This document shows, in pieces, positions 25,353 to 34,089 of a stretch of DNA of 64,000 nt. The notes below the pieces were generated by a model that was not told the origin of the DNA, made no database searches, and was given only the letters and a program-made list of their open reading frames with translations. The stretch is from contig DAIDHM010000200.1 of the NCBI GenBank assembly GCA_027459705.1, positions 1-64,000 of the forward strand, given 5' to 3'. A program made the position numbers and the translations under genes. This DNA comes from Ktedonobacteria bacterium (GTDB lineage Bacteria; Chloroflexota; Ktedonobacteria; Ktedonobacterales; JACDGC01). Positions within the stretch are counted from its first letter, which is position 1. Every line of letters begins with the position of its first letter.

Positions 25353-25379
25353 GGCCACCGGTTTCCCCTTCCGGTGGCC
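25353..25379 (+). terminator. Terminator hairpin
   Basis: A perfect 9-bp GGCCACCGG/CCGGTGGCC stem with a 9-nt loop, followed by TGTTGTTGG. It follows the proline-rich gene by 40 bases. Confidence 0.55.
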
Positions 25380-25601
25380 TGTTGTTGGCTTATCTGCTCT
25401 GCACGTCGCGTCCTGGATGCTTCCACAGCGGGCGCAGACACGCGTCCGCACACTCAGGCTCCGCCGGACTATGGCCTGACCGACTGAACAAGTTTGGGGA
25501 CGTGGCGGAATGTGCGGCCATAACACAAAATCAGCCAACGTGTGACAATCATCGGTGACCTGGCCTGGCGGGAAATGATGTGTCAGGGCTTGCGCGACAC
25601 T

Positions 25602-26699
25602 TCAACCCGCGACACCGCCGATATCAACTCCAGCATAGGTATGCCAGGCAATCGGGGCATTGGTCGCCGACCACAGACCCAGGAATGTTTGTGTTCCGTC
25701 ACTGACGGTCACCGCGAACGTTCCATCGCTCAGCACAGTGAGATGATCGAGCGTGCCAGCATGTGATGCGGTATCCGCGGCGAGCAGACGTGAATTCGTC
25801 CGCGAGAATGCATCAAGGTGCTGGCCTGGATCATCCTGGTAGGTAACCGCAACCACAGTAGCGCTGACGGCTATTCCGAATGGTTCCGACCTCACCGTCC
25901 AGTGGCTTTGTGGCACCAGGTCCGGGCTGAACGAAAGGATTTGATTGCCAGGCACTGGCGGTGTTTGTCGGGTAGGATCTCCAGCCTTCGCATAGAGAAT
26001 CGTCGTATAGACGGTTCCGTCCTGCGCGACCGCTAATCCGCCTGGTACCGCGACGCCAAAATCATAGGTCGAGGCAACGGTCCGCGAAGTCAGATCAAAG
26101 CGAATCAGCCGATACGATACATCCCCTGGCTGGTTTCCCGGTGGGGTCAGCCAATATATGCTTTTACCATCCGGCGCGATCTGCATTTCACCTGGCAGGA
26201 GCGTCGCTAACGGTACTCTCTGCGCGATGTTCACTGGCGATCCGGAAAGAAGAAGTAGTTGTCCATGGAGCGGATCGCTATCCTGCCAGAGCGGTACTGC
26301 CAGGCTCTGCCCAAATGGGTCAACTGTTGCGCTCCCCCAGCCATGCACGAGGGAGGTGCAAGTTGCCTGGCGCAACGTGCATACCAGGGTAGCGGGCACC
26401 ACGGTTTCCGCACCATTCAGAAATGCGCCGGTATACGTGACGATCAGCGATCCATCCGGCGCGATCCCGACACTGCCACTGGGAGGTGTCGTCCCAACAT
26501 GAGCTACCGGGAGAGTTCCCGCCAAAGCATATGTCGGACGGTTGACTACAGCCAGCACCATCTGTTGATTTTTCACCAGCAGGAGATATAAGGGATGTTG
26601 CGCAGTGATGGATGCTGGTTGTGTACTCCCACATGCCGCAAGAGCCACCACTACACACATACCGAGTGTCCGTATCAGCGTTCGCATGAATGCAGGCAT
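25602..26699 (-). CDS. Secreted lipoprotein with a beta-propeller-like body
   Basis: 365 residues. Signal peptide ending in a lipobox (ALAAC, C23), so it is lipid-anchored outside the cell. The rest is a beta-rich sequence with repeated patterns such as GSVGIAPDGSLIVTYTG, GEMQIAPDGKSIYWLTPPG and GGLAVAQDGTVYTTI, spaced roughly as blades of an NHL/SMP-30-like or PD40 propeller. No catalytic motif recognised. The ATG at 26699 is chosen; a longer frame to 26747 adds residues before the basic start of the signal peptide. AGGAG lies about 10 bases upstream. Likely binding or cell-surface role. Confidence 0.75.
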   Translation of the reverse strand: MPAFMRTLIRTLGMCVVVALAACGSTQPASITAQHPLYLLLVKNQQMVLAVVNRPTYALAGTLPVAHVGTTPPSGSVGIAPDGSLIVTYTGAFLNGAETVVPATLVCTLRQATCTSLVHGWGSATVDPFGQSLAVPLWQDSDPLHGQLLLLSGSPVNIAQRVPLATLLPGEMQIAPDGKSIYWLTPPGNQPGDVSYRLIRFDLTSRTVASTYDFGVAVPGGLAVAQDGTVYTTILYAKAGDPTRQTPPVPGNQILSFSPDLVPQSHWTVRSEPFGIAVSATVVAVTYQDDPGQHLDAFSRTNSRLLAADTASHAGTLDHLTVLSDGTFAVTVSDGTQTFLGLWSATNAPIAWHTYAGVDIGGVAG

Positions 26700-27130
26700 C
26701 AGAATTTCACTCCTCTCATAAAGCGCGAATGACGTCAATTTTGGCAAAGTTGGTCAAATCCCATACACCAGGCGCGGTTTGCAAAGTCGATGCTGACAAA
26801 CAAACACAGCACCATCCGGCTACCACCAATCTTGTTGTGCGATCTCCCCCTTTTCCATAAGGTCAATTGTGCCTGCGTTTTACATGTGAATTGGCAAGCA
26901 AATAATACGTCAATCCTACCATCGCTGTCTAGCTTACTCTCACCCTTGATGTCGGGAGCAGGATCACCTTGCCGAGCAGGTACCTTGCGGTTTGCGATGC
27001 CCAGGCATGATGATCCCCTCAACCTGTGTGGAGTGCTGTTTGACGTGCTACAATGAGAGGTGTTTGTCCCTTGGATTGACCAGGGTCAATCACCGATGCA
27101 AACTGGCCGTCACAAGAAAGGTCGGTACCG
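26700..27130. other. Intergenic region between divergent genes
   Basis: 431 bases. A TACAAT at 27049-27054 is a plausible -10 for the M16 peptidase operon, with a weak -35 (GTGTGG). On the minus strand a TTGACG near 26730-26736 may be the -35 for the lipoprotein gene. No gene supported. Confidence 0.4.
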
Positions 27131-28396
27131 ATGACAGCGGCACCCACACTCCCTACGGAACTCTTTTCTACCCACCGTCTGCCCAATGGATTACAGATTC
27201 TGGGGCAACGCATGCCCGATATGGAATCAGCGGCAATCGCCTTCTATGTCCGCACCGGCTCGCGCGATGAACCGACGCCAGCGCTCTGGGGCATCTCGCA
27301 TTTCCTGGAGCATATGGTCTTCAAAGGCACCGCCAAACGCGATGGCGACCAGATTACGCTCGACTTCAATCGGATGGGTGCGGAATTCAACGCCTATACC
27401 AGCTTCGAGGAGACCGTCTATCATGCGCGGGTGCTGGGCGATGAGTTGCCCAGGGCGCTGGATCTGTTGGCCGATATGATGCGCCCCCGGTTAGATGGTG
27501 AGGATTTCGCTCGCGAGCGCGATGTCATCGTTGCGGAGATCACGCGTGGCGAAGACCAACCAACCCAGGTGGCCGCGCGGCAGTTTTATCAGACCTATTT
27601 CGATGGCATTGCGTTAGGTCATGATGTCATTGGCACCCGCGAGAGCATTGCGGCCATGCAGGTCGAACAGATGCGAGATTATTGGGCGCGTCGCTATGCC
27701 GCCAATAACCTGATCCTCGCCGTCGCGGGCAACATCGACTGGGACCAGATTGTCGATCTCGCGACGAAATACTGCGGCGACTGGCAGGTTGGCGAAGAAG
27801 GCCGGGTGGCCCTCCCATTCTCCCCGATCGCGACGCGCAAAGTCATTCAGCGCGACCTGCAGCAGCAACTTATCCTGATGGGATATCCGTTTCCCGAAGA
27901 GCAGTCCAAGGATTATTATGCTGCCATGATGGCGGCGGATATTCTGGGGGACAGCAGTGGGTCGCGCCTCTATTGGAATATCGTCCATCAGGGATTAGCG
28001 GAAGCCGCATCCAGCAGCTATTCGCCCTTTGATGGCGCGGGTATGCTCTTCAGCTTCATCAGCACGGCGCCCGAGAAAGCCGATGCCGTGCTCGAATTGA
28101 TGCTTGCGGAGTTCGATTCCATTGAGCGCGACGGTGTACATCAGGATGAATTGGAGCGAGCCAAGGCCAAACTCATTGGCCATATCGTGCTGGATGGCGA
28201 ATCCACGATGCGTCGTATGCTCAACCTGCCCCATTCCTGGCTGATCGATGGCCGTCTGAAAACCCTTGAAGAAGATATCCGCGATATCGAAGCGGTCACC
28301 GTCGCGGATGTCCATCGCATCTTCCAGCAATGGCCGCACAAGGACCGCACCGTGATGCTGACGATGGGTCCACGTGAAGATATTGAGGCACCGTGA
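27131..28396 (+). CDS. M16 family zinc metallopeptidase
   Basis: Insulinase/processing-peptidase-like protease, 421 residues, the usual length of bacterial one-chain M16B proteins (YmxG/MlpA type). The inverted zinc motif HFLEH is at 57-61, with the third ligand Glu at about 136 (DVIVAEI). The C-terminal inactive-like half has SYSPFDGAGMLFSFISTAPEKADAV. No signal peptide, so it is probably cytoplasmic. In Firmicutes this family is linked to the tpx/polynucleotide phosphorylase region; here it overlaps pth by four bases (GTGA), which suggests co-translation. Confidence 0.93.
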   Translation: MTAAPTLPTELFSTHRLPNGLQILGQRMPDMESAAIAFYVRTGSRDEPTPALWGISHFLEHMVFKGTAKRDGDQITLDFNRMGAEFNAYTSFEETVYHARVLGDELPRALDLLADMMRPRLDGEDFARERDVIVAEITRGEDQPTQVAARQFYQTYFDGIALGHDVIGTRESIAAMQVEQMRDYWARRYAANNLILAVAGNIDWDQIVDLATKYCGDWQVGEEGRVALPFSPIATRKVIQRDLQQQLILMGYPFPEEQSKDYYAAMMAADILGDSSGSRLYWNIVHQGLAEAASSSYSPFDGAGMLFSFISTAPEKADAVLELMLAEFDSIERDGVHQDELERAKAKLIGHIVLDGESTMRRMLNLPHSWLIDGRLKTLEEDIRDIEAVTVADVHRIFQQWPHKDRTVMLTMGPREDIEAP

Positions 28397-29058
28397 TAAA
28401 AGTGGTCGTTGGCCTGGGAAATCCTGGGTCACAGTATGCCGCCTCGCGCCACAACGTCGGGTTTCGAGTTGTGGATCGCGTGGCGGCAGCGCGCGATTGG
28501 CATTGGGATGGCAAGCGCGATCGCGCGGTGCTGGCGCAAGGTCAAGTGCAGAACACCAAGGTGGTGCTGGTCAAGCCGCAGACTTATATGAACGAGAGTG
28601 GGGTCGCGGTAGGACCGATCTGCCGGTTCTTTAAGATTGATCCACGTGTGGATCTGCTGGTCATCTGCGATGACCTCGATCTCCCCGTCGGGCGAATCCG
28701 TGTCCGCGCCAAGGGCAGCGCAGGCGGTCAGCATGGGTTGGAATCGGTCATTGCCCATCTCGGCAATGCAGATTTCGCGCGGCTGCGGGTCGGTATTGGG
28801 AAGCCGACCCATCCACGCGCCGAGACCATCGGCCACGTGCTGGGTAGCCCACAAGGTGATGAAGCGATCGATCTGGCCACCGGGGAAGATCGCGCGGCAA
28901 CCGCGGTGCTGGCCTGGATCGCCACCAGCACCGCCGAAGTGATGAATACTTTTAATGCCCAGACAATGCCGACAAAATCTTTAGCGGATTCACGTCCACC
29001 ACGCACGCGGCAGGTGGATAGCAGCAAAAATGAGCAATCTGACCCGGCGGGTAGCTAA
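28393..29058 (+). CDS. pth: Peptidyl-tRNA hydrolase
   Basis: Releases tRNA from peptidyl-tRNAs that drop off ribosomes. 221 residues, about 30 longer than usual, with a charged C-terminal tail rich in Thr, Ser, Arg and Pro. Motifs: VVGLGNPGSQYAASRHNVGF with the catalytic His, KPQTYMNESG, and VICDDLDLPVGRIRVRAKGSAGGQHGLES with the catalytic Asp. GTG start; the G of the start is shared with the TGA stop of the M16 gene. The tail does not match the conserved helix seen in other Pth enzymes and may be lineage-specific. Confidence 0.96.
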   Translation: MIKVVVGLGNPGSQYAASRHNVGFRVVDRVAAARDWHWDGKRDRAVLAQGQVQNTKVVLVKPQTYMNESGVAVGPICRFFKIDPRVDLLVICDDLDLPVGRIRVRAKGSAGGQHGLESVIAHLGNADFARLRVGIGKPTHPRAETIGHVLGSPQGDEAIDLATGEDRAATAVLAWIATSTAEVMNTFNAQTMPTKSLADSRPPRTRQVDSSKNEQSDPAGS

Positions 29059-29196
29059 CCGCAAACAAGATAGTTCATTCGGACACATGCTGCGTCATGC
29101 GTGGAGCGTACCATAGGCACATCGCTTAGTACGCAATACCGCAGGGGTTTATTGGAATAGCCAATCCCCAGTCGCCTGGAATACGCGCACCACCAG

Positions 29197-29589
29197 TCAC
29201 AGTGCGATTTCACCGACGGCATGCCGGATGATCTCGACCTGCGGCAGGTTGCCAGGAAGCAACGCGATTGCCACCACATCGATGCGAAATGACCGGTCAG
29301 GAGTATTGGCATTCTCCAGCCAGGTCTGCGCCGCCGCGATCAGGTGGCGTTGTTTGGCGGTGGTCACCGCTTCAGCCGGGGTACCATTGGCCTGGCCTCG
29401 ACGCGTCTTCACTTCGACAATCACAAGATCATCACCCTCTTCAGCCAGGATGTCGATCTGCCAGCGACTTACCCGTACATCGCGAGCGACAATCTGGTAG
29501 CCAGCTGCAATGAGTGCGGACGCGGCGCGATCTTCGCCGCGCGCACCAAGGTGCTGTCGTGAGGTGAGATGCGTTAATTTAGCGGGCAT
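29197..29589 (-). CDS. yraN: YraN/UPF0102 family nuclease-fold protein
   Basis: 130 residues, usual length. Shows the restriction-endonuclease-like fold motifs of the UPF0102 family: LGARGEDRAASALIAAGYQIVARD, then RWQIDILAEEGDDLVIVEVKTRRG, where the D-x(n)-E-V-K pattern is the putative metal site, followed by TTAKQRHLIAAAQTWL. The function is not settled; a role in DNA recombination or uptake is discussed for the family. Converges with pth from the other strand. ATG at 29589. Confidence 0.9.
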   Translation of the reverse strand: MPAKLTHLTSRQHLGARGEDRAASALIAAGYQIVARDVRVSRWQIDILAEEGDDLVIVEVKTRRGQANGTPAEAVTTAKQRHLIAAAQTWLENANTPDRSFRIDVVAIALLPGNLPQVEIIRHAVGEIAL

Positions 29590-29819
29590 ACAGATGCATC
29601 CTTCGCATTAAACTCGTACAACAGAACGACATGATAACGTGGCTCCATTGTACGCGATCGCGACGACTCGCATCAAATTTTCTCGGTAAGGTACCTACGG
29701 CGCAAAGCACAGCACGAAAGATCGAAGATCTGAGAGACTGGAAGGGCGGATTGCGGATTGCGCGGAGAGAACGAGTTGGATGTTTGACCCATGGCACGAG
29801 ACGCTGTCTGGCGTGGCTT

Positions 29820-30272
29820 TTAGAGATGTTGATAGCGCAGTGAAATAATACCAGGAGCAAAGCGGTTGGCCCGTTGGAGATATTCCTGCTCATTGGCTTC
29901 GATCATCAGCTTGTGCAGCACAATCACATCGCCATCTGGCAGTGGCTCCGCCGGTTGCAGACAGAGCTCCATCACCGCGCAACCACGATCAAACACCTTG
30001 ACCAGGCCACCCGCGCCGGGGATGCGATATACCCTATGCTCATATGCCGCACTCTTCACCTCCAAGTATCCACAACGCGACAATTGTTGATACTCAGCGG
30101 GACTGAGCATTTCGCGCAACAATGCCCGTGCGCGATGCTCCGCCGAAAGGTGTTCGCGCCAGGGCCCTGCCAGGTGAAAGAAGCGCGCCAACGAACCGCG
30201 CGTTCCCAGTACCAGCGCGATCAACAAAGAGACGAAAACAAGACCAAGAACGTACAAAAGCATCGTGACCAT
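29820..30272 (-). CDS. Single-pass membrane protein, hypothetical
   Basis: 150 residues, no family recognised. An N-terminal helix (about 4-24, LLYVLGLVFVSLLIALVLGTR) anchors a soluble domain of about 120 residues with mixed alpha/beta character (ALLREMLSPAEYQQLSRCGYLEVKSAAYEHRVYRIPGAGG, then LCLQPAEPLPDGDVIVLHKLMIEANEQEYLQRAN). The ATG has AGAAAGGAAAC upstream. A hairpin at 30317-30345 separates it from the next gene, so it has its own promoter. Similar short proteins of Chloroflexota carry a YRIPGxxGxVxV-like core, but this is from memory. Confidence 0.7.
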   Translation of the reverse strand: MVTMLLYVLGLVFVSLLIALVLGTRGSLARFFHLAGPWREHLSAEHRARALLREMLSPAEYQQLSRCGYLEVKSAAYEHRVYRIPGAGGLVKVFDRGCAVMELCLQPAEPLPDGDVIVLHKLMIEANEQEYLQRANRFAPGIISLRYQHL

Positions 30273-30316
30273 CGCGCTGTTTCCTTTCTCAAGAGCACTA
30301 CCAGCAGATTTATAGA

Positions 30317-30345
30317 TTCGGGCAGACCGCTAAAGTCCGCCCGAA
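30317..30345 (-). terminator. Terminator hairpin downstream of the 81-residue gene
   Basis: An 11-bp stem with one G-T pair (TTCGGGCAGAC at 30317-30327 with GTCCGCCCGAA at 30335-30345), 7-nt loop. On the minus strand it is followed by TCTATAAATC. Confidence 0.55.
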
Positions 30346-30403
30346 CCCCATGGACTCGCGGGTTTTCACCGCCGGAGTGATCCACGTAGCCAAAACGCTA
30401 CGC

Positions 30404-30649
30404 TCAGCCTCCAACGACCCGCGGGATCAAGACAATTTGTTCCGCGGTACGATCAAATTGATCGATACGGGTCGAAGTCTTGGCGCCATCGACCTTGAAA
30501 GCTGTCGCGCCACGCGCCCGCGCTTCATCGAAGATGCGCTTGGCTTCTAGTACCGCAGCTTCCGCTTCCGCATCTCCTACGGCTGCCTTCCGCGCATCCC
30601 ACACAACGCGATCATCACCACGTCGTGACATGATTCGTAGCATGCCCAT
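30404..30649 (-). CDS. Small hypothetical protein, 81 residues
   Basis: No family recognised. The ATG at 30649 has GAGGAGG about 11 bases upstream; the longer frame to 30727 lacks an SD. The sequence (MGMLRIMSRRGDDRVVWDARKA then AEAAVLEAKRIFDEARARG) starts basic, then has a central amphipathic helix and a short beta-like end (AEQIVLIPRVVGG). The central segment carries repeated Ala/Glu/Arg heptad-like spacing. Soluble, near-neutral. It may be the same kind of protein as small regulators or binding partners found in Chloroflexota. It is followed by a terminator. Confidence 0.7.
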   Translation of the reverse strand: MGMLRIMSRRGDDRVVWDARKAAVGDAEAEAAVLEAKRIFDEARARGATAFKVDGAKTSTRIDQFDRTAEQIVLIPRVVGG

Positions 30650-30752
30650 ATCTGTGTCTTCCTCCTCACAGGTTGCCCAACTGCCAGCTGACCCATTGTC
30701 GCCAGCCCCTGCCCTCGACCCCGCCAAATGGAGGAGTCCTGCTGCTCACCGT

Positions 30753-32930
30753 TCACAACGCCAATGGGGCCCGCAATGGGAGCACGAAGGTAAAACGACT
30801 GCCATTGCCAGGCGTACTTACTACCTGCACTTGCCCACCATGCCGACTCACGATCTGTTTGACTATTGCCAATCCCAGACCCTGACCTGATGGTCGCATT
30901 GCCGATGCCTCTCCCGTAGCCTGATAGTACGGCTCGAAGAGATATGGCAGATGCTCAGGGGCAATGCCGCAGCCGGTATCCGCGACGCTCACTTCCAACA
31001 TAGATGCCTGCGCTCGAGCTTCCACCCAGACACGACCACCCCGTGGTGTGAACTTGATGGCGTTACTCAGCAGGTTCCGTACCACTTGGACAAGTCTCTC
31101 TGTATTACCGGGAATCTGGGGTAATCGTGGTGGAATAGTGATATGCACTGGAATCTCGCGCTCCTGAGCGAGCAACTCCACTTCTTCAAGCGCGGATTGA
31201 ATGACTCGCTGGATATCCACAATCTCAAGATCTGAGGGGAAAAACGCCACGTCTTCGGGCGAAAGGATGGTAGAAAAATCTTTCACTCGTCCCGCGAGAT
31301 GTCGGCTGGCAGCCCGCGCGTGGCGGATCAATTCCACCTGCCGATCGTTTAATGGTCCTGCCATGCCCCGCAAGGCCATCTCGAGATACCCGGTCAGGGG
31401 CACCAATGGGGCACGGATCTCATGCGAGAGCATGTGTAAGAGTTGCGTCTTCTGCCGATCCATCGCGCGGAACTCCGTCACGTCACGCGCAACGACAACA
31501 GCCTGATATCCCTCGGGTGACTTATTGGGGGAGATACTCAACAAGATCTGACGTGGCGCGCCATTTGCGGGGCCTGGCATCGTGCATTCCAGCATGGGGG
31601 CGACGGTGCGACCGCGCAAGGCATCTTCGAGCGCCTGTACGAGCGCCATGATGTCCGTGCGAGTCGCGTCAGCAGGCGCGTTGAGGGGAGTGAAAATACC
31701 CTGAAACCGCTCGCCGCGCACTTGATCGATGGTTCGCCCCGCCATCCGCGCAAAGGCACCGTTGGCGTCTACGATGCGGCCGCCATTGACGATGACCGCA
31801 ATGCCGTCGGTTGTCGTGGCAAAGATCGCGGCTAACCGCTCTTGTTCCGCCTTCACCGCGGCGTGCAGGCTGTGGTTCTCCAGTGCCGTCGCGACCAACG
31901 GCGCCAGATCCTCCATCATCCGCACATCGAGATCTTCGAACGCCTGCGCGCGTGTCAGCGTGAGAATCCCACGTAAGTGTTCTTTGGAGATCAAGGGGAC
32001 ACAAAGCAGCGCTTGGTCTTTGCCCGCCAGAAATGCCTCGGTCAAGCGACCTGGTTGGAGCGAACTGGTATCCGGCGCGTGACAGCGCGCCCGACGATTA
32101 CGCGCGACCGCCGCGGCAAGCGAGGCGGTATTATGGATGCTCACCCGTTCATTGCGCAGGCGATCGCCCGCACTCCCCTGGCTCGTTACCACGCGCAATT
32201 CTTCTGTTGCTGGTTCATAGGCGTAGATCAGTACGTCTTCATAGTTAATCAGATGACCGATCCCCAGGGCGATATTGGTAAAGACTTCGGTGGGTTCCAG
32301 CGATCGAGTCAGCGAACGTGCCGCCGTGATCAACAACATTAATTGCTGCCGCTGAATCTGCGCTTCGCGCGCCTGCCGCGCATTGGCAAGCGATGTCGCC
32401 AGTAATTCGGCGATCACCCGCAGAACAGCCAGATGGGGAGGTTTGAAGGCATTCGGATGCGTATTCCAGACAGCCAGGACGCCATACATGGTCTTCTCCT
32501 GGACGATCGGGACCGCTGCAAGTGAACCACTCAGCTGTGGATCAAAGGGTGGTTGACAGCGTTCATCCGTCCGTAGTTCATCGATCCGCGCCGCCTCGAG
32601 ATGCACCGCTACCCATCCCAGCACACCCGCGTTGAGCGGGAGGGTAGCCGACGGCGACGCGTTTGGCGAAAATCCCAGCGCGCTTGCAAGTTGCAACACA
32701 CCCGCATCACCATCGAAGAGATATACCAACCCCCGTTCGGCACCTAACAGACCACACGCATCGCGTACGCAACGTTGGGGCAATTCCGTCGGCGGCATGA
32801 GGAGCTGGTGTTGCCTATCCTGCGCTGTGCTCTCAGTGCCCTGCGGCGCGACAGCGCGAGATGTGGGTGGAAAGGTCGCGAGATCCTGATGCGTGGGATC
32901 AGAATACCATCCTGTTGGTTCGGCTGCCAT
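30753..32930 (-). CDS. GAF-GAF-PAS sensor histidine kinase
   Basis: Cytoplasmic multi-sensor kinase, 725 residues. GAF 1 about 50-205, GAF 2 about 215-365, PAS about 385-500, then HisKA with H503 in MLSHEIRAPL and HATPase (N box LLSNAIKF, G1 VADTGCGIAP, G2 GLGLAIVK). No membrane helix, so it senses internal signals through its GAF/PAS domains, which bind nucleotides, haem or other small molecules in other proteins. The ATG at 32930 has AAGGAGGG upstream; a longer frame to 33182 has no SD. No response regulator is adjacent, so it is an orphan. Divergent from the FolD-like gene. Confidence 0.93.
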   Translation of the reverse strand: MAAEPTGWYSDPTHQDLATFPPTSRAVAPQGTESTAQDRQHQLLMPPTELPQRCVRDACGLLGAERGLVYLFDGDAGVLQLASALGFSPNASPSATLPLNAGVLGWVAVHLEAARIDELRTDERCQPPFDPQLSGSLAAVPIVQEKTMYGVLAVWNTHPNAFKPPHLAVLRVIAELLATSLANARQAREAQIQRQQLMLLITAARSLTRSLEPTEVFTNIALGIGHLINYEDVLIYAYEPATEELRVVTSQGSAGDRLRNERVSIHNTASLAAAVARNRRARCHAPDTSSLQPGRLTEAFLAGKDQALLCVPLISKEHLRGILTLTRAQAFEDLDVRMMEDLAPLVATALENHSLHAAVKAEQERLAAIFATTTDGIAVIVNGGRIVDANGAFARMAGRTIDQVRGERFQGIFTPLNAPADATRTDIMALVQALEDALRGRTVAPMLECTMPGPANGAPRQILLSISPNKSPEGYQAVVVARDVTEFRAMDRQKTQLLHMLSHEIRAPLVPLTGYLEMALRGMAGPLNDRQVELIRHARAASRHLAGRVKDFSTILSPEDVAFFPSDLEIVDIQRVIQSALEEVELLAQEREIPVHITIPPRLPQIPGNTERLVQVVRNLLSNAIKFTPRGGRVWVEARAQASMLEVSVADTGCGIAPEHLPYLFEPYYQATGEASAMRPSGQGLGLAIVKQIVSRHGGQVQVVSTPGNGSRFTFVLPLRAPLAL

Positions 32931-33041
32931 CGTAACGCCCTCCTTGTCGAATGTGACGCGGTGCACGTCAAAACCTGTCTTTACCATCCCTGAAATTGGT
33001 CTATAAGGAACTGTTCGCTGGCTGCACTGCCATTTGGATGC

Positions 33042-33047
33042 TATACT
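33042..33047 (+). promoter_or_regulatory. Extended -10 promoter (TGCTATACT) for the FolD-like gene
   Basis: TATACT with the upstream TG dinucleotide of an extended -10 site. The -35 is weak. The likely 5' leader is about 70 bases. Confidence 0.5.
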
Positions 33048-33120
33048 GCTTACGACATGACCACTTTGAAATTTTGACCGCAAGGCGTGCCTTTCGGTCT
33101 TGTGGGAGCAATCTTTCCAC

Positions 33121-33981
33121 ATGCCAGCGCACCTATTAGATGGTCGCGAGTTAGCCATCGCGCTACGCGCGAGCTTGCGCACCGAGGCGCAATCTTTTAC
33201 CGAACTCCACGGGCGCCCCGCTCATCTGGCACTTTTTTTGGCCGGTGAGGACCACGGCGCCCTGGTCTTTGGGCAACAGGTACAGCGCGCGTGCCGATCG
33301 ATTGGTCTGGCAACTTCGTGGACGGCATTCGCCGCCACCCAGGACGGCGCGGTAGCAGTGGCGGAATCGACCATTCGCGCCCATGTCGCCCTGGCCAGCA
33401 CAGACCCGGCCACCGATGGCGTCGTCCTCCTGCTTCCCCTCCCCCTTGGCATTCGCCAATGGGCGGTGACCACTGTGCTGTCAGACGCCAAGGATGTCGA
33501 TGGATTGGGACCACGCAATGCGGGCAATTTGATGCTCGGCTACCCAAGCTATGTGCCAGGTACCGCCGAAGCCATCATGCTCCTCCTGCGCCATATTGGC
33601 GTTGATCTGCGCGGCCAACACGCTGTCATCGTCGGCCGCAGCAACGTGGGTGGCAAGCCGGTAGCTCTGCAATTTTTGCGCCAGGACGCAACTGTGACGA
33701 TCTGTCATTCGCGCACCCGCGATCTTGCGAGCATCACACGCACTGCCGACATCCTGGTGGTGAGCGCCGGACATCCCCGCGCCATCACTGGCGATATGGT
33801 CAAACCGGGGGCGATTGTGCTGGATGCCGGTATCAACCTGGTCGAAGGGGCGATTGTTGGCGATGTGGATGCCGCCAGTGTGGCGACAGTCGCGAGTTGG
33901 CTGACTCCCGTACCTGGCGGTCTTGGTCCGCTGACCCATTTGATGGTCATCCACCATACGCTGATCGGACCGCTGCCATGA
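33121..33981 (+). CDS. FolD-like protein with substituted active-site residues
   Basis: Methylenetetrahydrofolate dehydrogenase/cyclohydrolase family, 286 residues. The NADP-binding half is normal (VIVGRSNVGGKPVALQ, TVTICHSRT, WLTPVPGGLGPLT) and KDVDGLGP is kept. The folate site is altered: Tyr50 aligns with F50, the cyclohydrolase Lys54 with V54, and the Gln before LPLP with L104. In known FolD enzymes Lys54 is essential for cyclohydrolase activity. So the protein may only act as a dehydrogenase, or have another role. The ATG at 33121 is preferred to a start 21 bases earlier because it begins the conserved region. The alignment is by eye. Convergent with rlmN. Confidence 0.85.
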   Translation: MPAHLLDGRELAIALRASLRTEAQSFTELHGRPAHLALFLAGEDHGALVFGQQVQRACRSIGLATSWTAFAATQDGAVAVAESTIRAHVALASTDPATDGVVLLLPLPLGIRQWAVTTVLSDAKDVDGLGPRNAGNLMLGYPSYVPGTAEAIMLLLRHIGVDLRGQHAVIVGRSNVGGKPVALQFLRQDATVTICHSRTRDLASITRTADILVVSAGHPRAITGDMVKPGAIVLDAGINLVEGAIVGDVDAASVATVASWLTPVPGGLGPLTHLMVIHHTLIGPLP

Positions 33982-34089
33982 GGATCTGTGTCAGGTTCAT
34001 TTGACACCACCCCCCATTTGACCGCTGCCTATGCCACACACAGGCACACGCCAGTGGGGACGTCCTGGCAGACTGACCGCCCGCCATCG

